NCBI GenBank assembly: GCA_907163375.1
Contig: CAJQUW010003440.1
Coordinates: forward strand, 62,001-126,000
DNA length: 64,000 nucleotides
Direction: 5' to 3'
Source of the DNA: Prostheceraeus crozeri
Taxonomy: Eukaryota; Platyhelminthes; Polycladida; Euryleptidae
Shown: one piece after another, positions 40,629-52,939 of the stretch
How the letters are laid out: every line of letters begins with the position of its first letter
Position numbering within the stretch: the stretch's first letter is position 1
Program-made: the position numbers and the translations under genes
Notes under the pieces: generated by a model
Told to the model about the DNA's origin: nothing
What the model saw: the letters and a program-made list of their open reading frames with translations, nothing else
The model's database searches: none

Positions 40629-41516
40629 ATGATGTTACCAAATGTTGGTGGAGGTGCATATATCCCGAATAATCGTGAATTAGAAATAGAAATAGAAAAT
40701 TATATCATGAAAACTGGAGACGTTTTATCTGGTCCATTGCATCTTTCTATTCTTCCGCAACAAAATACAGAGTTAACAAATAAACAATATGTTGATACAC
40801 AAATCAATGACTTAAAATAAAAATATATAAACGATGTTTTGGTTCCACTGATGAATGAATTAAAGTTGCTTAAACTTAATGACAAATCATTAAACGAAAA
40901 ATTATTAAAACTTGATAAAAAGGATAGAGAGCTAGAAGCAGATATAGCAAAACTTTTTAAAAATATTTCAGAACAATCAAAAATTTTAATATTACTTTCT
41001 TTAAATTTAAAATCTGCTGTAATTGAAAATAAACATCAGATAAAATTATTGAAAGAACAAATAGAAGATGAAATAGAAAAACTACCTGAAAGAATTAAAA
41101 AAAATTTAAAGCAGTTACAAACTACATTCCAAAAAAGTGTTGATGAATTAAGTTCTAAAATTACTCAACAAATGAAAAAGATGAATAGAATAATAAATGA
41201 AGTAAACTCGCTTAATCAAAAAGTTGATAAAATGAAAACTCTTAAAATCAATTTGAAAAATGAATTAAAGAAAAATTTACAAGAAAACTCTAAAGAAAAT
41301 AAAGAACAGTTAGATTCTGTTAAAAGACAATTAGATGTTCTTAAAATTAAGTTAAATGCTCTTAAAGCTGCGTTGAAGATGAATCAGGAGAAAATGCAAG
41401 TCAATAGAAAAGAAATTAAAGTACATCACACGCTACTTGACGCAATAGATAAAGTGCAACGGAAAATTAATAAAGTTATCACGAAGTTGTTGGACATTCA
41501 CACACGTAAATCTTGA
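40629..41516 (+). pseudogene. Fibre/attachment-type coiled-coil protein (Polinton B)
   Basis: The head has MKTGDVLSGPLHL and ELTNKQYVDTQI, a phrase typical of phage- and Polinton-type fibre bases (GD.L.G.L...P....L.NK.YVD). Then about 200 residues of Leu/Lys/Glu heptads form a coiled coil. Broken. It lies first in the rightward virion group. Confidence 0.65.
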
Positions 41517-41635
41517 TAGAACTTTGTTCAGAGGCTTTAGCCGATCGGACCAAAGGTCCTCAGGTTACTTACCTATAGAACTTTGTTCAGAGGCTTTAGC
41601 CGATCGGATCAAAGGTCCTCAGGTTACTAACCAAT
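41517..41635. repeat. 59-bp structured repeat, two direct copies (third inverted at 44244-44294)
   Basis: Copies start TAGAACTTTGTTCAGAGG at 41517 and 41576. Each contains GGCTTTAGCCGATCGGACC and a small hairpin GGACC-AAA-GGTCC. An inverted copy at 44244-44294 follows the next cluster, so the repeats bracket the capsid genes and could act as transcript ends or recombination sites. Confidence 0.85.
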
Positions 41636-41675
41636 CGTAAATATTTTTTCCAAAAGTCAAATTTATTCCTAAAAA

Positions 41676-42176
41676 ATGCCTATAATTTATAAACACAATC
41701 TTAAACATTTTGCTTCAAATCAAAGAATTGCTCATGAACCACGTATGAATCCTGTTTATCATTATGATAATAGAGAAACAGTTCACACGTAAGGAGCTGG
41801 CATCTTTTCTGGTATTGTAAGTATCGTTAACTTAATTAAAAATAATAAAGATTTGATTACATCTGCTGCAAAAGGAGCAGCTGCTATAGGTAGTACAGCT
41901 AGTGCCATATCAAATGCTGTTAAGTCTCAAAACGAATTAAAACAACTAGAAGCTATTCGTAAACTTAGGAATGATTCTGAAGAACTAAAAAATTTAAAAA
42001 AACTTTCAAAGGAAACAAAAAACAAAATTGCTAACATAGCTGTGGAGTCTGATAGCAAACATAATGAAAATAAAAATAATGAAAAAACAATTGAAGAAAT
42101 AAGAGGTAATGGCGTGAGCAGCAACCTTCGGTCTAACCAGCAAAGCTGTAGCGGAGCTGGTCTAGCAAAATTCTAA
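41676..42176 (+). pseudogene. pVI-like small virion protein (Polinton B)
   Basis: Short protein with an alanine/glycine-rich amphipathic segment (SAAKGAAAIGSTASAI) and a charged helix, following a GAG-type cleavage-like site. Resembles adenoviral pVI-like Polinton proteins by composition only. Broken. Confidence 0.45.
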
Positions 42177-42242
42177 AATTTCATTTAGTAAAATTTTTTC
42201 TATGTGTGAGAAAAACAAAAAGTCAAATTATTTTTTATAAAA

Positions 42243-43573
42243 ATGTCTTCCTCGTTTGAAAATAAATTTGAATTAGATAAACCACCAGGTGTTAGTCATA
42301 ATCAAAAAAGAATGACTATATAAGAATTGCTATGAATCACGGATCTTCTAGTAGAGTAAATACTGGAGGTGATTTAATTTTTGAAGTTGATAATCAGCAG
42401 AGTTATATATATTTACCTGATTCGTTTTTACATTGTGAATATTCTTTATATAGTGATGCTAATTTTACAACACCATTACCAGAAACCGATAATATTGCAC
42501 TAGAGAATAATTTTTTTCCAAGATTATTTACACAAATGCGTTTAGATGTTGCAACTCAAAATATAGAAACAATAAGTGATTCTCCAGGTGCAATTGATAC
42601 AATGCTTAGATTTGTAACAATTGGTGAAAATAATAAAAAGTATGAAATCGAAGGTTGGTTTCCTGATACTAATGATGGTATAATTGTTGATGATTTAACT
42701 CACGCTGGAACAGATGCAGCAGGAATTGCGAAAGATGTAGAAAATATTGCAAAACATTTAAATAAAACAAACAATAGTGCATATAAAGAAAGACGTGAAT
42801 TTAACAAGAAAAGTAAACAGACAGTAAATTGGTCATTGTCTCCATTATTCGGATATTTAGATTATGATAAAATATCATATCAATTAAAATTTAAATTAAT
42901 AATTCATCGCACAGCAAATAATGAATTAATCTTTTTTGGTAAGACTGGAAAAAAAGCATATTTAAAAATTGATAGACTTGAATGGTGGATTAAGCATATT
43001 ACTCCTAGTTTAGAGATTGAAACAGCTATTGCAAAAAGATTAAATACTAACAAAACAATTCCAGTAAATTTTCTAAAGCGTACTGCTAGTTCAGTAACTT
43101 TTTCCGAACAAAGATTTAACTGGCATTTTACTAGAACTTCGAATACTCCAAGATATTTATTACTAACTTTTCAAAGAAATAATTCTCCAAGTTTTGATAA
43201 GAACAATAATCTCTTCCATATTAATACAATTCGAAGTTTACAAGTTTCATTAAATCAAACCCGATATCCAATTGATCCATTAAGATTCGATGATACCAAT
43301 AATCAATTTATGGAAGGATATGATTCTTATCGAAATCTTTGTATAGAATTTGGAGTTGAACCACAATTAACTCCTGGAGATTGGAGACATTTATATCCTG
43401 TTTTCTGTTTCGATTTAAGTGCACAATCTGAAGATATTATCAAGACTGGTTGTGATGTAACAATTAATATTGAAAAGAAAGATTCCACAACTTCATTGAT
43501 GGCTTATGGTTTATTGCTAGATGTAAAATATTCTATTGAAATTCTTAATGGAAGGATGGCAAGGATTAATTAA
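42243..43573 (+). pseudogene. Major capsid-type protein (Polinton B)
   Basis: About 440 residues, mainly beta-rich. Words include DSFLHCEYSLYSDANF, FFPRLFTQMRLDVATQ, TVNWSLSPLFGYLDYDK and, near the end, YPVFCFDLSAQSEDI. The last matches the capsid phrase YAFDLTADSDIS of Polinton A in position and pattern. It belongs to the double jelly-roll capsid group by this similarity and by place. A small break near the start. The 43574-43880 spacer is a degenerate AACTAGAATAGATTAAAA repeat. Confidence 0.7.
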
Positions 43574-43881
43574 TTTGTTTTGATAACTTAAAATTTTGAC
43601 AACTAGAATAGATTAAAAATTTTTGATAACTTAAAATTTTTTCATAACTAGAATAGATTAAAAATTCTTAACTGAAAATTTTTCATAACTAGAATAGATT
43701 AAAAAAATTCTTAGATTAAAATTTATTCATAACTAGAATAGATTAAAATTTTTTTATTAAAAATATCGCAAGCGAAAAGTAATGATAATAAAACTGTTGA
43801 ATTAAAATTACGTAATATTGTTGAGAAAAATACCCCTAAAACTATTACGATTAACAAAAAAAGTATTACATAAGTAAACCA

Positions 43882-44244
43882 ATGATAGAGAATATTCAAT
43901 TACAAGAAGAAAAGAATGGCGGGATTCTCCCATTAATTCCACTAATAATAGGTGGCATAGCAGCTGCAGGAAGTGTTGCAGGTGGGACAGCTGGTATTGT
44001 CCAAGCAGTAAATAAAAATAAATCAGAGAAGGCAGCATTAGAAGAACAAAAACGTCATAATAGAGAGTTAGAGAAAGTTGCTAGGGGTGACGGAATCGTA
44101 AATAATTTTATTAGTAAATTAAAATTAGTTGATGAAGGAAAACGAGTTCTTAAAAATATTCTGCACAATGTTGATTATTTAATTGAAATTAAAGAAACAA
44201 AAGATGGTTCTGGAATATATCTAAGTCCTAGTATGATTCGGTAA
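43882..44244 (+). CDS. pX/pVI-type small virion protein (Polinton B)
   Basis: 120 residues. NGGILPLIPLIIGGIAAAG near the N-terminus is a GG motif followed by a hydrophobic membrane-active-looking helix. The rest is a charged helix. This resembles the adenain-processed small proteins of Polintons and parallels LTQKGGFLSAILP in Polinton A. Confidence 0.65.
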   Translation: MIENIQLQEEKNGGILPLIPLIIGGIAAAGSVAGGTAGIVQAVNKNKSEKAALEEQKRHNRELEKVARGDGIVNNFISKLKLVDEGKRVLKNILHNVDYLIEIKETKDGSGIYLSPSMIR

Positions 44245-44325
44245 TAACCTCAGGACCTTTGGTCCGATCGGCTAAAGCCTCTGAACAAGGTTCGATTAGG
44301 TAAAACATTTATTTTATCTTTTAAA

Positions 44326-45616
44326 ATGAATTCTACAAATTCCGAAAATTTAATTAAATTAAAAATTGCTAATTTAGATTTATTAAATTATCTATTAAAC
44401 AAAAATAAAAACTCAAATTGTAAAATTTATGAAGGTAACGACATACAAAAAACATTAGAAAACTTTCCTGGATTTATTTGGAGTAAATATTCGAAAGAAA
44501 AACATCTTCCTGGTCATTCATATACCGGTCCAGGAACTCGATTAGATATAAGACTAGATGAGAATAATAATCCGAAACCAGGTGAAGAACCAATAAATAG
44601 AGTAGATGCCGCCGCTTATAGACATGATTTAGCTTATCGAAATCATGGTCTAAGTTCTCGACATGCAGCTGATAAGAAGATGATTCAAGAATTAGATAGT
44701 ATTCAAAATCCTACATTTAGAGAAAAAATTGAAAGAATGTTTGTTAAGAAAGCTTTACAAGCTAAAATATTATTCGGTCAGGGTTTAAATGAAACGACAG
44801 CAAAGCTGACTGAGAGCAACGCTCGAACCTATGCGTCTGAAATTCATAAAGATTACAGAAGGCCTAAATATTTATTGAAAGTAAAAGTATTTAATAAAGA
44901 TGATATTTGGAGTGCTGATCTTATTCATATGCCGAATGATTCTGATTATAAATACGCATTGACCGTTATAGATTTATATACACGATACGCTTGGGTAAAG
45001 CCTTTAAAAAATAAAAGTGCTCTATCAGTTAAATATGCGTTTGAAGAAATCTTTAAAGAAACTAATAGAAAGCCAAAAAATTGTTTGTTGATAAAGGGTC
45101 GGAATTTTATAACCGGACGTTCAGCCACTATTTGAAACTGTTTATTCAACTGAAAATGGAGGAAAAGCTGTAGTGATAGAAAGATTCAATCGGACGTTAA
45201 AAAATGAATTATTCAAGAAATTTACTGAGCAAAGAAATCAGAAATGGTTGAAGATATTACCACGAGTTGTAGAGCAGTACAATAATAAAGTTCATTCAGG
45301 TATTGAAGAAACCCCAAAGAATGCTTCTGTCGACCCTGATTTAATACGAAAGAAAATATTCGAAAATAATTATTCGAATGAGAGTAATCCGAATTTGCAG
45401 AAGCTTAAGCCGAAATTTAAAATTGGAGATAGAGTTAGAATATTTAAGTATAAAAATAAATTTGAAAAAGGCTTCGTCGGATACCGGAGTAAAGAAATAT
45501 TTGAAGTTTGTAAAATAAATCAAACTTATCCGATTACTTACGAAATCAAAGATTTAGATGATGAAGATATCAGATACCGATTTTATCAAAATGAATTACA
45601 ACGGACTGATTTTTAA
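44326..45616 (+). pseudogene. INT: Phospholipase A2-like domain fused to DDE integrase (Polinton B)
   Basis: The first half has the parvovirus-VP1-type PLA2 signature: calcium loop HSYTGPGTRL, then VDAAAYRHDLAYRNH with the catalytic HD pair. The same frame runs on into integrase: DIWSADLIHM (first Asp), VIDLYTRYAWVKPL, and later IERFNRTLKN with the catalytic Glu. An SH3-like tail (KIGDRVRIFKY) closes it. PLA2 helps virions cross membranes in parvoviruses. The fusion appears original because the frame is continuous across the join. Broken farther on. Confidence 0.82.
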
Positions 45617-45644
45617 TTATCATTATCATTATTTATTATTGGAA

Positions 45645-46121
45645 CTAACGTTTCGGGAATGAAATTCCCTTGTTCAATTCTAACATAATATCTAGAAATG
45701 GTACTCCTTTTTGTAATTTAAATAAAACATAAAGACATAATTGGCCGCAATAAGTAGTTCCTGGTTTTTGAATTTGAAACGTATTATAAGTTCCATTTCC
45801 AAGTAACTTTTTAACTTCGTTTGTTGGAGGTAATCCATAAGAGTCGAACCAGTAGTTCTCAGCCTCCGGGCGGTCTAAATAGTAATTATCTCCATTTTTA
45901 TTAGACGTAACTGCAGACCAATGTATTCCTTTTTCATCTGACGTATGAAGATTTGTTATGAAGTTTATAGTTATTGTTGGCTAATTTTTTAGGAATTGTA
46001 ATTCGTCTCTCATTAGAACATGAAAATTCTTTATTCCCAATTGATTTGGGATTTTCTTTAAATCGAAATTCGTTGTTGTTTGTGTTCCATATAATTTCAA
46101 AAACTCATTTATGTTGCTCAT
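45645..46121 (-). pseudogene. PRO: Adenain-type protease (Polinton B)
   Basis: The reverse strand encodes MSNINEFLKLYG at the start, then GIHWSAV (His), YWFDSYGLPPTNEV (Asp) and YCGQLCLYVL (Cys), the usual order of the Polinton processing protease. Converges on the integrase with 28 bp between stops. Broken. Confidence 0.8.
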
Positions 46122-46158
46122 TTTATAATAAAAAAATTTCCTATAGGGTCCCCTAGAA

Positions 46159-46340
46159 GTCAGAAGGGAGGGGGTATTGATTTAAAACTGTTCCATAATG
46201 ATGACTTTCCTTACTACTTAGTCAGAAGGGAGGGGGTATTGATTTAAAACTGTTTCATAGTGATGACTTTCCTGACTACTTAGTCAGAAGGGGGGTATTG
46301 ATTTAAAACTGTTCCACAATGATGTTTTTCCTTACTACTT
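46159..46340. repeat. 62-bp tandem repeat, three copies
   Basis: Units start GTCAGAAGGG at 46159, 46221 and 46283 (62, 62, 58 bp), between the protease and its duplicated head. Confidence 0.9.
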
Positions 46341-46376
46341 ATTCGATTTTGAAATCATTTAATTTAATCTAAATTA

Positions 46377-46566
46377 AAAAGGTACATTTGTAAGGAATCA
46401 GTTGATTAGTAGAGTTAGTACTTCGCACATCTTTAATCAACTGCAATTCATTTCTCATCAATAGGTGAAAATTCTTTATTTCCAATTGATTAGCGATCTC
46501 ATTTAAATCGAAATTTGACGTGGTTTGTTTGCCGTATATTTTTAGGAAGTCTCAAATGTTACTCAT
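46377..46566 (-). pseudogene. Duplicated N-terminal scrap of the Polinton B protease
   Basis: Reverse-strand phrases FLKIYGKQTT, NFDLNEI and NQLEIKNFHLLMR parallel the start of the protease at 46121. Only the first ~60 residues are present. A broken partial duplication. Confidence 0.7.
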
Positions 46567-47130
46567 TTTAAATGAAATAAAATGTATTTTTTAACAATGT
46601 TCCATTTTATTTTTATGAACTCTCATTAAGAGGATATTGTTCGTTTTATCTGTATTAAGACAATAGCAACATCTGTTACCACATTTCTCAAACCGCATGA
46701 TTGTTTTAGGGGATCATACGGGTTGTGCATTCATAACATGGCGTTAATAACATAAAAGCAATCTATTAATTCATTCTCTGCTTTGAGGGAATATTCTGTT
46801 GTTATAGCAATCATTCAATACAATATCGCAGTATCGATAGTCGAGACCGACTGTCGAACCAAAGCCAGAACTTTTCTGGTTTTGGTTTAGGATCTGGCTC
46901 GCGTTATGGCCGATGAAATGATTTACAATGCGGTGCAATTTCCCCATTGTCATTCAAGTACATTTAATCATACCCGTCATGTCATACCCGTATGTTGTCA
47001 AGCAAACTTCATTCACCTACAATGCCGCTTTGCTTAGATCACCATTCATAATTTTCACTTACTATTTAAACACACACACAATTCATAAAACGTGACGCAT
47101 TACAATCTTAGTTTAAATTTTATCGTCACA

Positions 47131-48173
47131 ATGGTTGGATCTACTGAAAGATCTGTTCGATTGGAGACAAAGCGGAGAAGAATTCAGAAGTTAACAAGGG
47201 AAATCATACATCTGCAAGCACGAAGTAAAATATTCTTACACTTGGATATGAGAAGAATTTTTGAATATATCGGAGACTCGCACATCAATTATGCAATTGA
47301 TAAGAAAATATTAAACTTAATTGAACAACGGCAGACAGTAATATTTTCTTTAAATAGAACCTTATCACAAGAACGGGACGAACAAATTATTGAACAATCA
47401 ACAATATCATCGAACAACATCGATACAACAGGGCCGCCAACTTATAGAACAATCTCAACAAAATATGCAGCCTATTCAAATATTCAATCTATGTCAAATA
47501 TGTAGCCTATTCAAGAAATTCAATCTATGTCAAATATTCAATCTATGTCAAATATTCAATCTATGACAAATATTCAATCTATGTCAAATATGCAGCCTAT
47601 TCAAGAAATTCAATCTATGTCAAATATTCAATCTATGTCAAATATGCAGCCTATTCAAGAGATTCAATCTATGTCAAATATTCAATCTATGCCAAATATT
47701 CAATCTATGTCAAATATTCAATCTATGTCAAATATGTAGCCTATTCAAGAAAATTCAATCTATGTCAAATATGTAGCCTATTCAAGAAATTCAATCTATG
47801 TCAAATATTCAATCTATGTCAAATATTCAATCTATGTCAAATATGCAGCCTATTCAAGAAATTCAATCTATGTCAATTATTCAATCTATGTCAAATATTC
47901 AATCTATGTCAAATATTCAATCTATGCCAAATATTCAATCTATGTCAAATATTCAATCTATGTCAAATATGTAGCCTATTCAAGAAAATTCAATCTATGT
48001 CAAATATGTAGCCTATTCAAGAAATTCAATCTATGTCAAATATTCAATCTATGTCAAATATTCAATCTATGTCAAATATGCAGCCTATTCAAGAAATTCA
48101 ATCTATGTCAATTATTCAATCTATGTCAAATATTCAATCTATGTCAAATATTCAATCTCTGTCAAATCTACAT
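47131..48173 (+). pseudogene. Repeat-bearing protein of Polinton B
   Basis: ATG at 47131 (MVGSTERSVRLE). A basic helical head of about 100 residues is followed by a tract of repeating (S)NIQSM and NMQPIQEIQ hexads. A TATTTAAA box lies 60-70 bases upstream. The head is not recognised. The repeat tract may form a fibrous or disordered arm. Broken. Confidence 0.55.
47476..48170 (+). repeat. 18-bp coding minisatellite (about 0.7 kb)
   Basis: Tandem AATATTCAATCTATGTCA with interspersed AATATGCAGCCTATTCAAGA units, also arranged in a higher-order repeat of about 240 bp. Confidence 0.95.
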
Positions 48174-48295
48174 TAGCTGGCGCAAAACAAACAAACAATT
48201 TGAAGAGAAAAACCTTCATATAAACGCTGTGAGTGCTATAATTAATTAATTATATTTTTGGTTGTAATAAGTTTTTGGATGTAATAAAAAAATTA

Positions 48296-51200
48296 TTATT
48301 CCCACGTGTCATCATCATCATCACTTAAATTACTCTCACTGACGATTGTTTGAAATATTTCAGCTTGAATATCTTCTCCGTTATAAGGTAACATAATTTC
48401 ATTTTCATCAGGTGCTTGACGTTTAAGAATATTTATTTGACCAGAAAATTTTTTTCTTCAGTATTATTATTTTTATCAGGAATACTAATTCCAGTTTCTA
48501 ATGATCTTTTCCATGGTTCATTAACTGTAGTCGATAATGTTTTACCCGAATATAATTTTATAAAATCTTCTACTTTTACTTTATCTTGTGAATATCCTTT
48601 GAATGTTTTCTTTTTACTAAGTCTCCCCTGTTCATCTACAGTAATAAAATATTTTATTTTAGGAGCAATAAACATTGAAAAAATAATTCCACCATTTCCA
48701 TAATCATTTTTTCCTTGACACAATTCCCCACCAACATATCCAGCAGCATCTAATTTATTGAAGAGCTCATTATCACTGTATATTGAATCAGTGTTTTTTA
48801 CAATTAATGGAAAACCACAATTAAATGCGGCATCTTCTGTTTCAATATCATAAACATATTGTGGTTTATTATTTAAGTATCTTACAGTGGTGACATCTTT
48901 GGTAATATCATTTTTAACTTGATACGCAGTAAAACACAATGGTTTATCTTGTCTTTCGCTTACTACCAAATTAATACCTAGAGATGATGCCAAATTGTAT
49001 AAACCCCTAAAGGTTTCTTTATTTTTCTGTGTAAAACAAATAGTTGCATATTTACTTGTAAAAAAAGATTTCTTGCTCCCATCTGCTGCATAAAATCCAA
49101 CAAAGAACCAATATCTAATATTATATTCAGCATTTAGAACATTCCAAGGAACACGCTTTTCTCTAAACTGATTATAATAATTTTCACTAAAGTATGTGGC
49201 ATATTGTTTTGGATTTTCAAAATTAAGTTTGTATACCCTAGATGATCTCATTGTATCATATATTTTACAATCATTGTTATAAACTTCATTAATATATGTT
49301 TGCAATTTAATTAAGAGGTTAAGGTCTTGGTTATTTAAAGTACAACAATATCTGACTCCTGATTCATAATTATAGATTCCAGCAGAGCCATCTCCTAAAA
49401 AGAACCCTTCTATAAATGCTTGCTTACATCTTAAATTAGGTGGATCATTAAAATAAATATCACTTAAAATTTGTTCTTATATGATTTTATTGTCGTGTAA
49501 AAATAATTTATTATGTAGTAAATTTGTTCCTATATTTAATTCTTGTGGCTTTATTTCATTACCTGTTTCATCTAACAATGAATGATCTTCAGTAACATCT
49601 ACTATTCCCATTTTTGTTCTTATTCGATAAATACTTTTATTTGTAAAATGTCTAATAACTTTTTTACTTTACTCCATCCATTATGAGTATAAATTTCTAA
49701 ATTATCAACAAATGAAATTTCTTTCATATCACCATTAATTTCAAACGGATTAATTTTATAGTTGTTTACAATACTATCTATTCTAGAAATAAATAATAAA
49801 TTATTCTTTCTCAATATTACAGGCGTGTCAGCTGTTACTGAATCTGTATAATGAATGTATTTTTCGTTGAAACCATTAATTTCTAAAATAAAGTTATTCA
49901 TGGTTCTTCTAGAGTGAGAAAGAAAGAAAGAACCTAAGTGTGATGGCATGAATGATGTCTTTCCACTGTCTGTAATATTAGCTTTAAGAAATTCATCACC
50001 TTCCATTTCTACTTTCGCTAAATATTGTTCATCATTTAATTTTTCATAATCTTTTACTTCTTGAGTTAAACTTTTTCTCAATGTATTCTCATTCCATAAA
50101 TGATATTTAGTGGTTATATCTTTTTGCACAGTTTTGCCATATAGTGAATTCATCAATAATTTAATTAACTCATCACCTACAGTATTTCCTTCTGTTTTAT
50201 ATCTTTTTCTCAAAATAAAAAGTTTTTCATTATAATTTCGAAATGGTGAAACTTGACAATTTTTTTCATAAATTATACCATCAGTAATATGTAAGATTTT
50301 TCCACCACATCTAACAATTTCTTGTATGTCTACAGAAGTTAATACATCATAACATATACCATTTCTAAACCTGATTACTTTTACATGAGAATTATTATTT
50401 TGATTTTTAACTTTATCTTTTATAGGAACTGGTTGGAAAAACATATCATTCGGATATTGAAACACAACTGTAAATATTCCAGTTTTAGGTCTAAATGTTT
50501 GAGTATTAAATTTATATACTATTTCTCGTTCTTCTTCTTGACGAAATTTTCTAGCTGATTCAGCTTTAGGATATTCTGAATTTTCATTATACATAGCTGA
50601 TGGATATAAAGATGTTGCATCAAAAGCCATTAGAAATTCATTTTTTTGTTCAAGTAGTTGATTTGAAATTTTCTTACAAATTTCAGTTTTATCTCCTAAA
50701 TCTCGATACTGTTTCATTAAATCTATTAAATTACTTCCAAGGGACAAAGTCCCCCCAGCGTAGCGACCAGGGGACAAAGCCCCCCCCCCCAGCGTAGCGA
50801 CCAGGTAAATACTGTTTTAATATTGGTAACAAGATGCTACAAAATGGCGATATGTATTTTCTTATATTTGTTGAAACTCTTCCACCTTTAACAGATTTTC
50901 TAATATAATTTCTAGCCCATAAATCTATATGAGAATGAATATTTATATTGTCATTTTGTACGCTTTTCATCCAACCGTAAAATGTTAAAGCAGAGGATGT
51001 CAAATTAGTAGTTATATCTTCACCAACTAAATCTTGCATAACATTATTATATTTGTAGATACAAAAAGCTAAAGAAAGAATATGGTAACTAAATATGGTC
51101 TCCATTCATTTTCTTTTTCTTTATAATTTTCATGTGTTATGTCTCCAATTTCATAATTTAATTTACACACATTCGTAGGAATTTTAAAATTCTCACACCA

Positions 51201-52890
51201 TTTAGAAAGACTTGTTTTTACATGTTGATAACTACATTTCATTATAATAGTTTGAAGTGCTAATTTACGTGAAGGTGAATCTTTTTTCATATTGTTTTTA
51301 AATCTAAAAGATTTTTTAATGTATCTACTAACACATTCAGTTGTATAAGGATTTTGTAATGAAGCAGTAAATATTCCTCTTGAAGTTTTAAGAGGTGGTT
51401 TAGATAATTTAAAATTAGCTTTTATCGGAAAATAGGAATCAAAACCTGATGAATTGTGAGCTATTAAAGTTACTCTCGAATAATTAAATTTTCCAAGAGT
51501 TTTAAAAAATTGATGGATCGGACATACGTCCTCTGGGTTTCCCCCGATCGGACATTCATCATCCTCAGTTCTCGTAAATATTTTCACACAATTTTGAAGT
51601 TCATTAAATTCTAATTCAGTTAAATTATTATACTCATTAATCTGTTTTTTAAGTTTTTTAATTTCATCTTCATCTTTTGATCGTTTAATTTTAATTTTAA
51701 TCATATCACTTAACAAACGTGTTTCTAATTCTTTCAATCTTTGTTTCGGTAAGCAACATATAAATTTATTAAAATTAATAGCTCCTACAGCATAAGGAAT
51801 AGGATGAGCCGTTGAACAGTTAGGATCAGGAAAAGTTTCGAGATCCCAAATATATGTTGAACTATAGTCAATTTTTTTCTTTGTTATGATTTTATATGGA
51901 CGCGTTGTTAGATTTTCATCAGTAACTGTTTTATATATGGGTTTGAAATTATTTTCAATTTCTCTAATAGCTTTTAATTTGTGAGATTTATTAATTAAAC
52001 AATAGTGACCAATTGTTGAACCTTCGTGAAAATAATTGTAATAAACATAATTATGAAACGTTTCAATTCCTCTAGGATTTAAATGACGATTGGCAGGACT
52101 ATAATATTGAACACATTCTCCAAAATATTTATTGAATTGAGAAAATTTGCAGTTTGACATTACTCCTGTTCTAGATGTGGCTTTCTCTTTATATAAAAAA
52201 TTATTTAACATTTCTTTCATCATTTCTCCTTGTTATTCATTAAAACCTCGTAAAACATTATAACATTTAATAAAACAAAAATCTTCAGAAGGAATATAAC
52301 AATATTCACCGAAATATTCTTTGATTCTATATTTCATATTAATCCCTGCCCCTCTATGCGATCTTTGTACTAACTTCATTCCAAAATCTTCATATTTAAT
52401 ATTACCTGTAAAAATCCATTCGTTAGCATCGGATTTCTCATCCAGATTCGAAAACCATATTTCAAATGAATTTTTATTATAGAAGGTTACGTAAAAATTT
52501 TGAATTATATTTTCCTGATCTTTAATAACTTTTCCAAGTAAATTAATAATTTTACCATTTGCTAAAAGTTTCCGCATATCATTTACTACATTAATAAAAG
52601 ATACATTTTCACATTTAATTTCATTTGGATTAGATAAATGACATAAATCATCACCAAGTTCATCCTTAATTCTATCATCAAAAAAGATATCAGTAATAGG
52701 AGTTTCTAATATTTCTTTTGTTCCACTTTTGTTTTTTAATATTACGTCTAATACTACGCCTAGTACGTTTCTGTTTTTTAATACGTTTACTACGTTTGCT
52801 ATGTTTAATTTGTGCATCAAACCCAGCAGTTTGTTTCTTGATTAATTCATCAATCCTAGACGTTTGTCCGAGAGACATTTCACGATTCAT
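48296..52890 (-). pseudogene. POLB: Protein-primed family B DNA polymerase of Polinton B, with intein
   Basis: The N-terminal part is basic (KRSKRIKKQKR). Exonuclease motifs YIWDLETFPD and IAHNSSGFDSYF lie in 51.4-51.9 kb. Palm motif A DATSLYPSAM is at about 50.6 kb and motif B LLMNSLYGKT at about 50.1 kb. Motif C is split by the intein as YTD / TDSIY. The C-end is acidic. A GC-rich pair of ~32-bp direct repeats (about 50738-50803) lies before motif A. Broken in several places. Confidence 0.9.
48793..49841 (-). other. LAGLIDADG-type intein in the Polinton B polymerase
   Basis: Sits exactly between YTD and TDSIY of motif C, the known PolB-c intein site. Block A: SVTADTPVIL right after YTD, with Ser1. 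Block B: VDVTEDHSLL (T-x-x-H). Two endonuclease boxes: AFIEGFFLGDGSAG and WFFVGFYAADGS. Block F: YVYDIETEDAAF. Block G: LIVKN before the downstream Thr. Length about 350 codons, as for full inteins. The penultimate residue is Lys where His is usual. The host element is broken. Confidence 0.9.
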
Positions 52891-52939
52891 ATTTTTAAAA
52901 AGAAAAAATGAATTTTTACATAGAACCTCGGTTCCGTTT

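Noticed and set aside
40536-40640. Upstream extension of the fibre-like frame
   Set aside because: Low-complexity A/T sequence; the ATG at 40629 begins the recognisable part.
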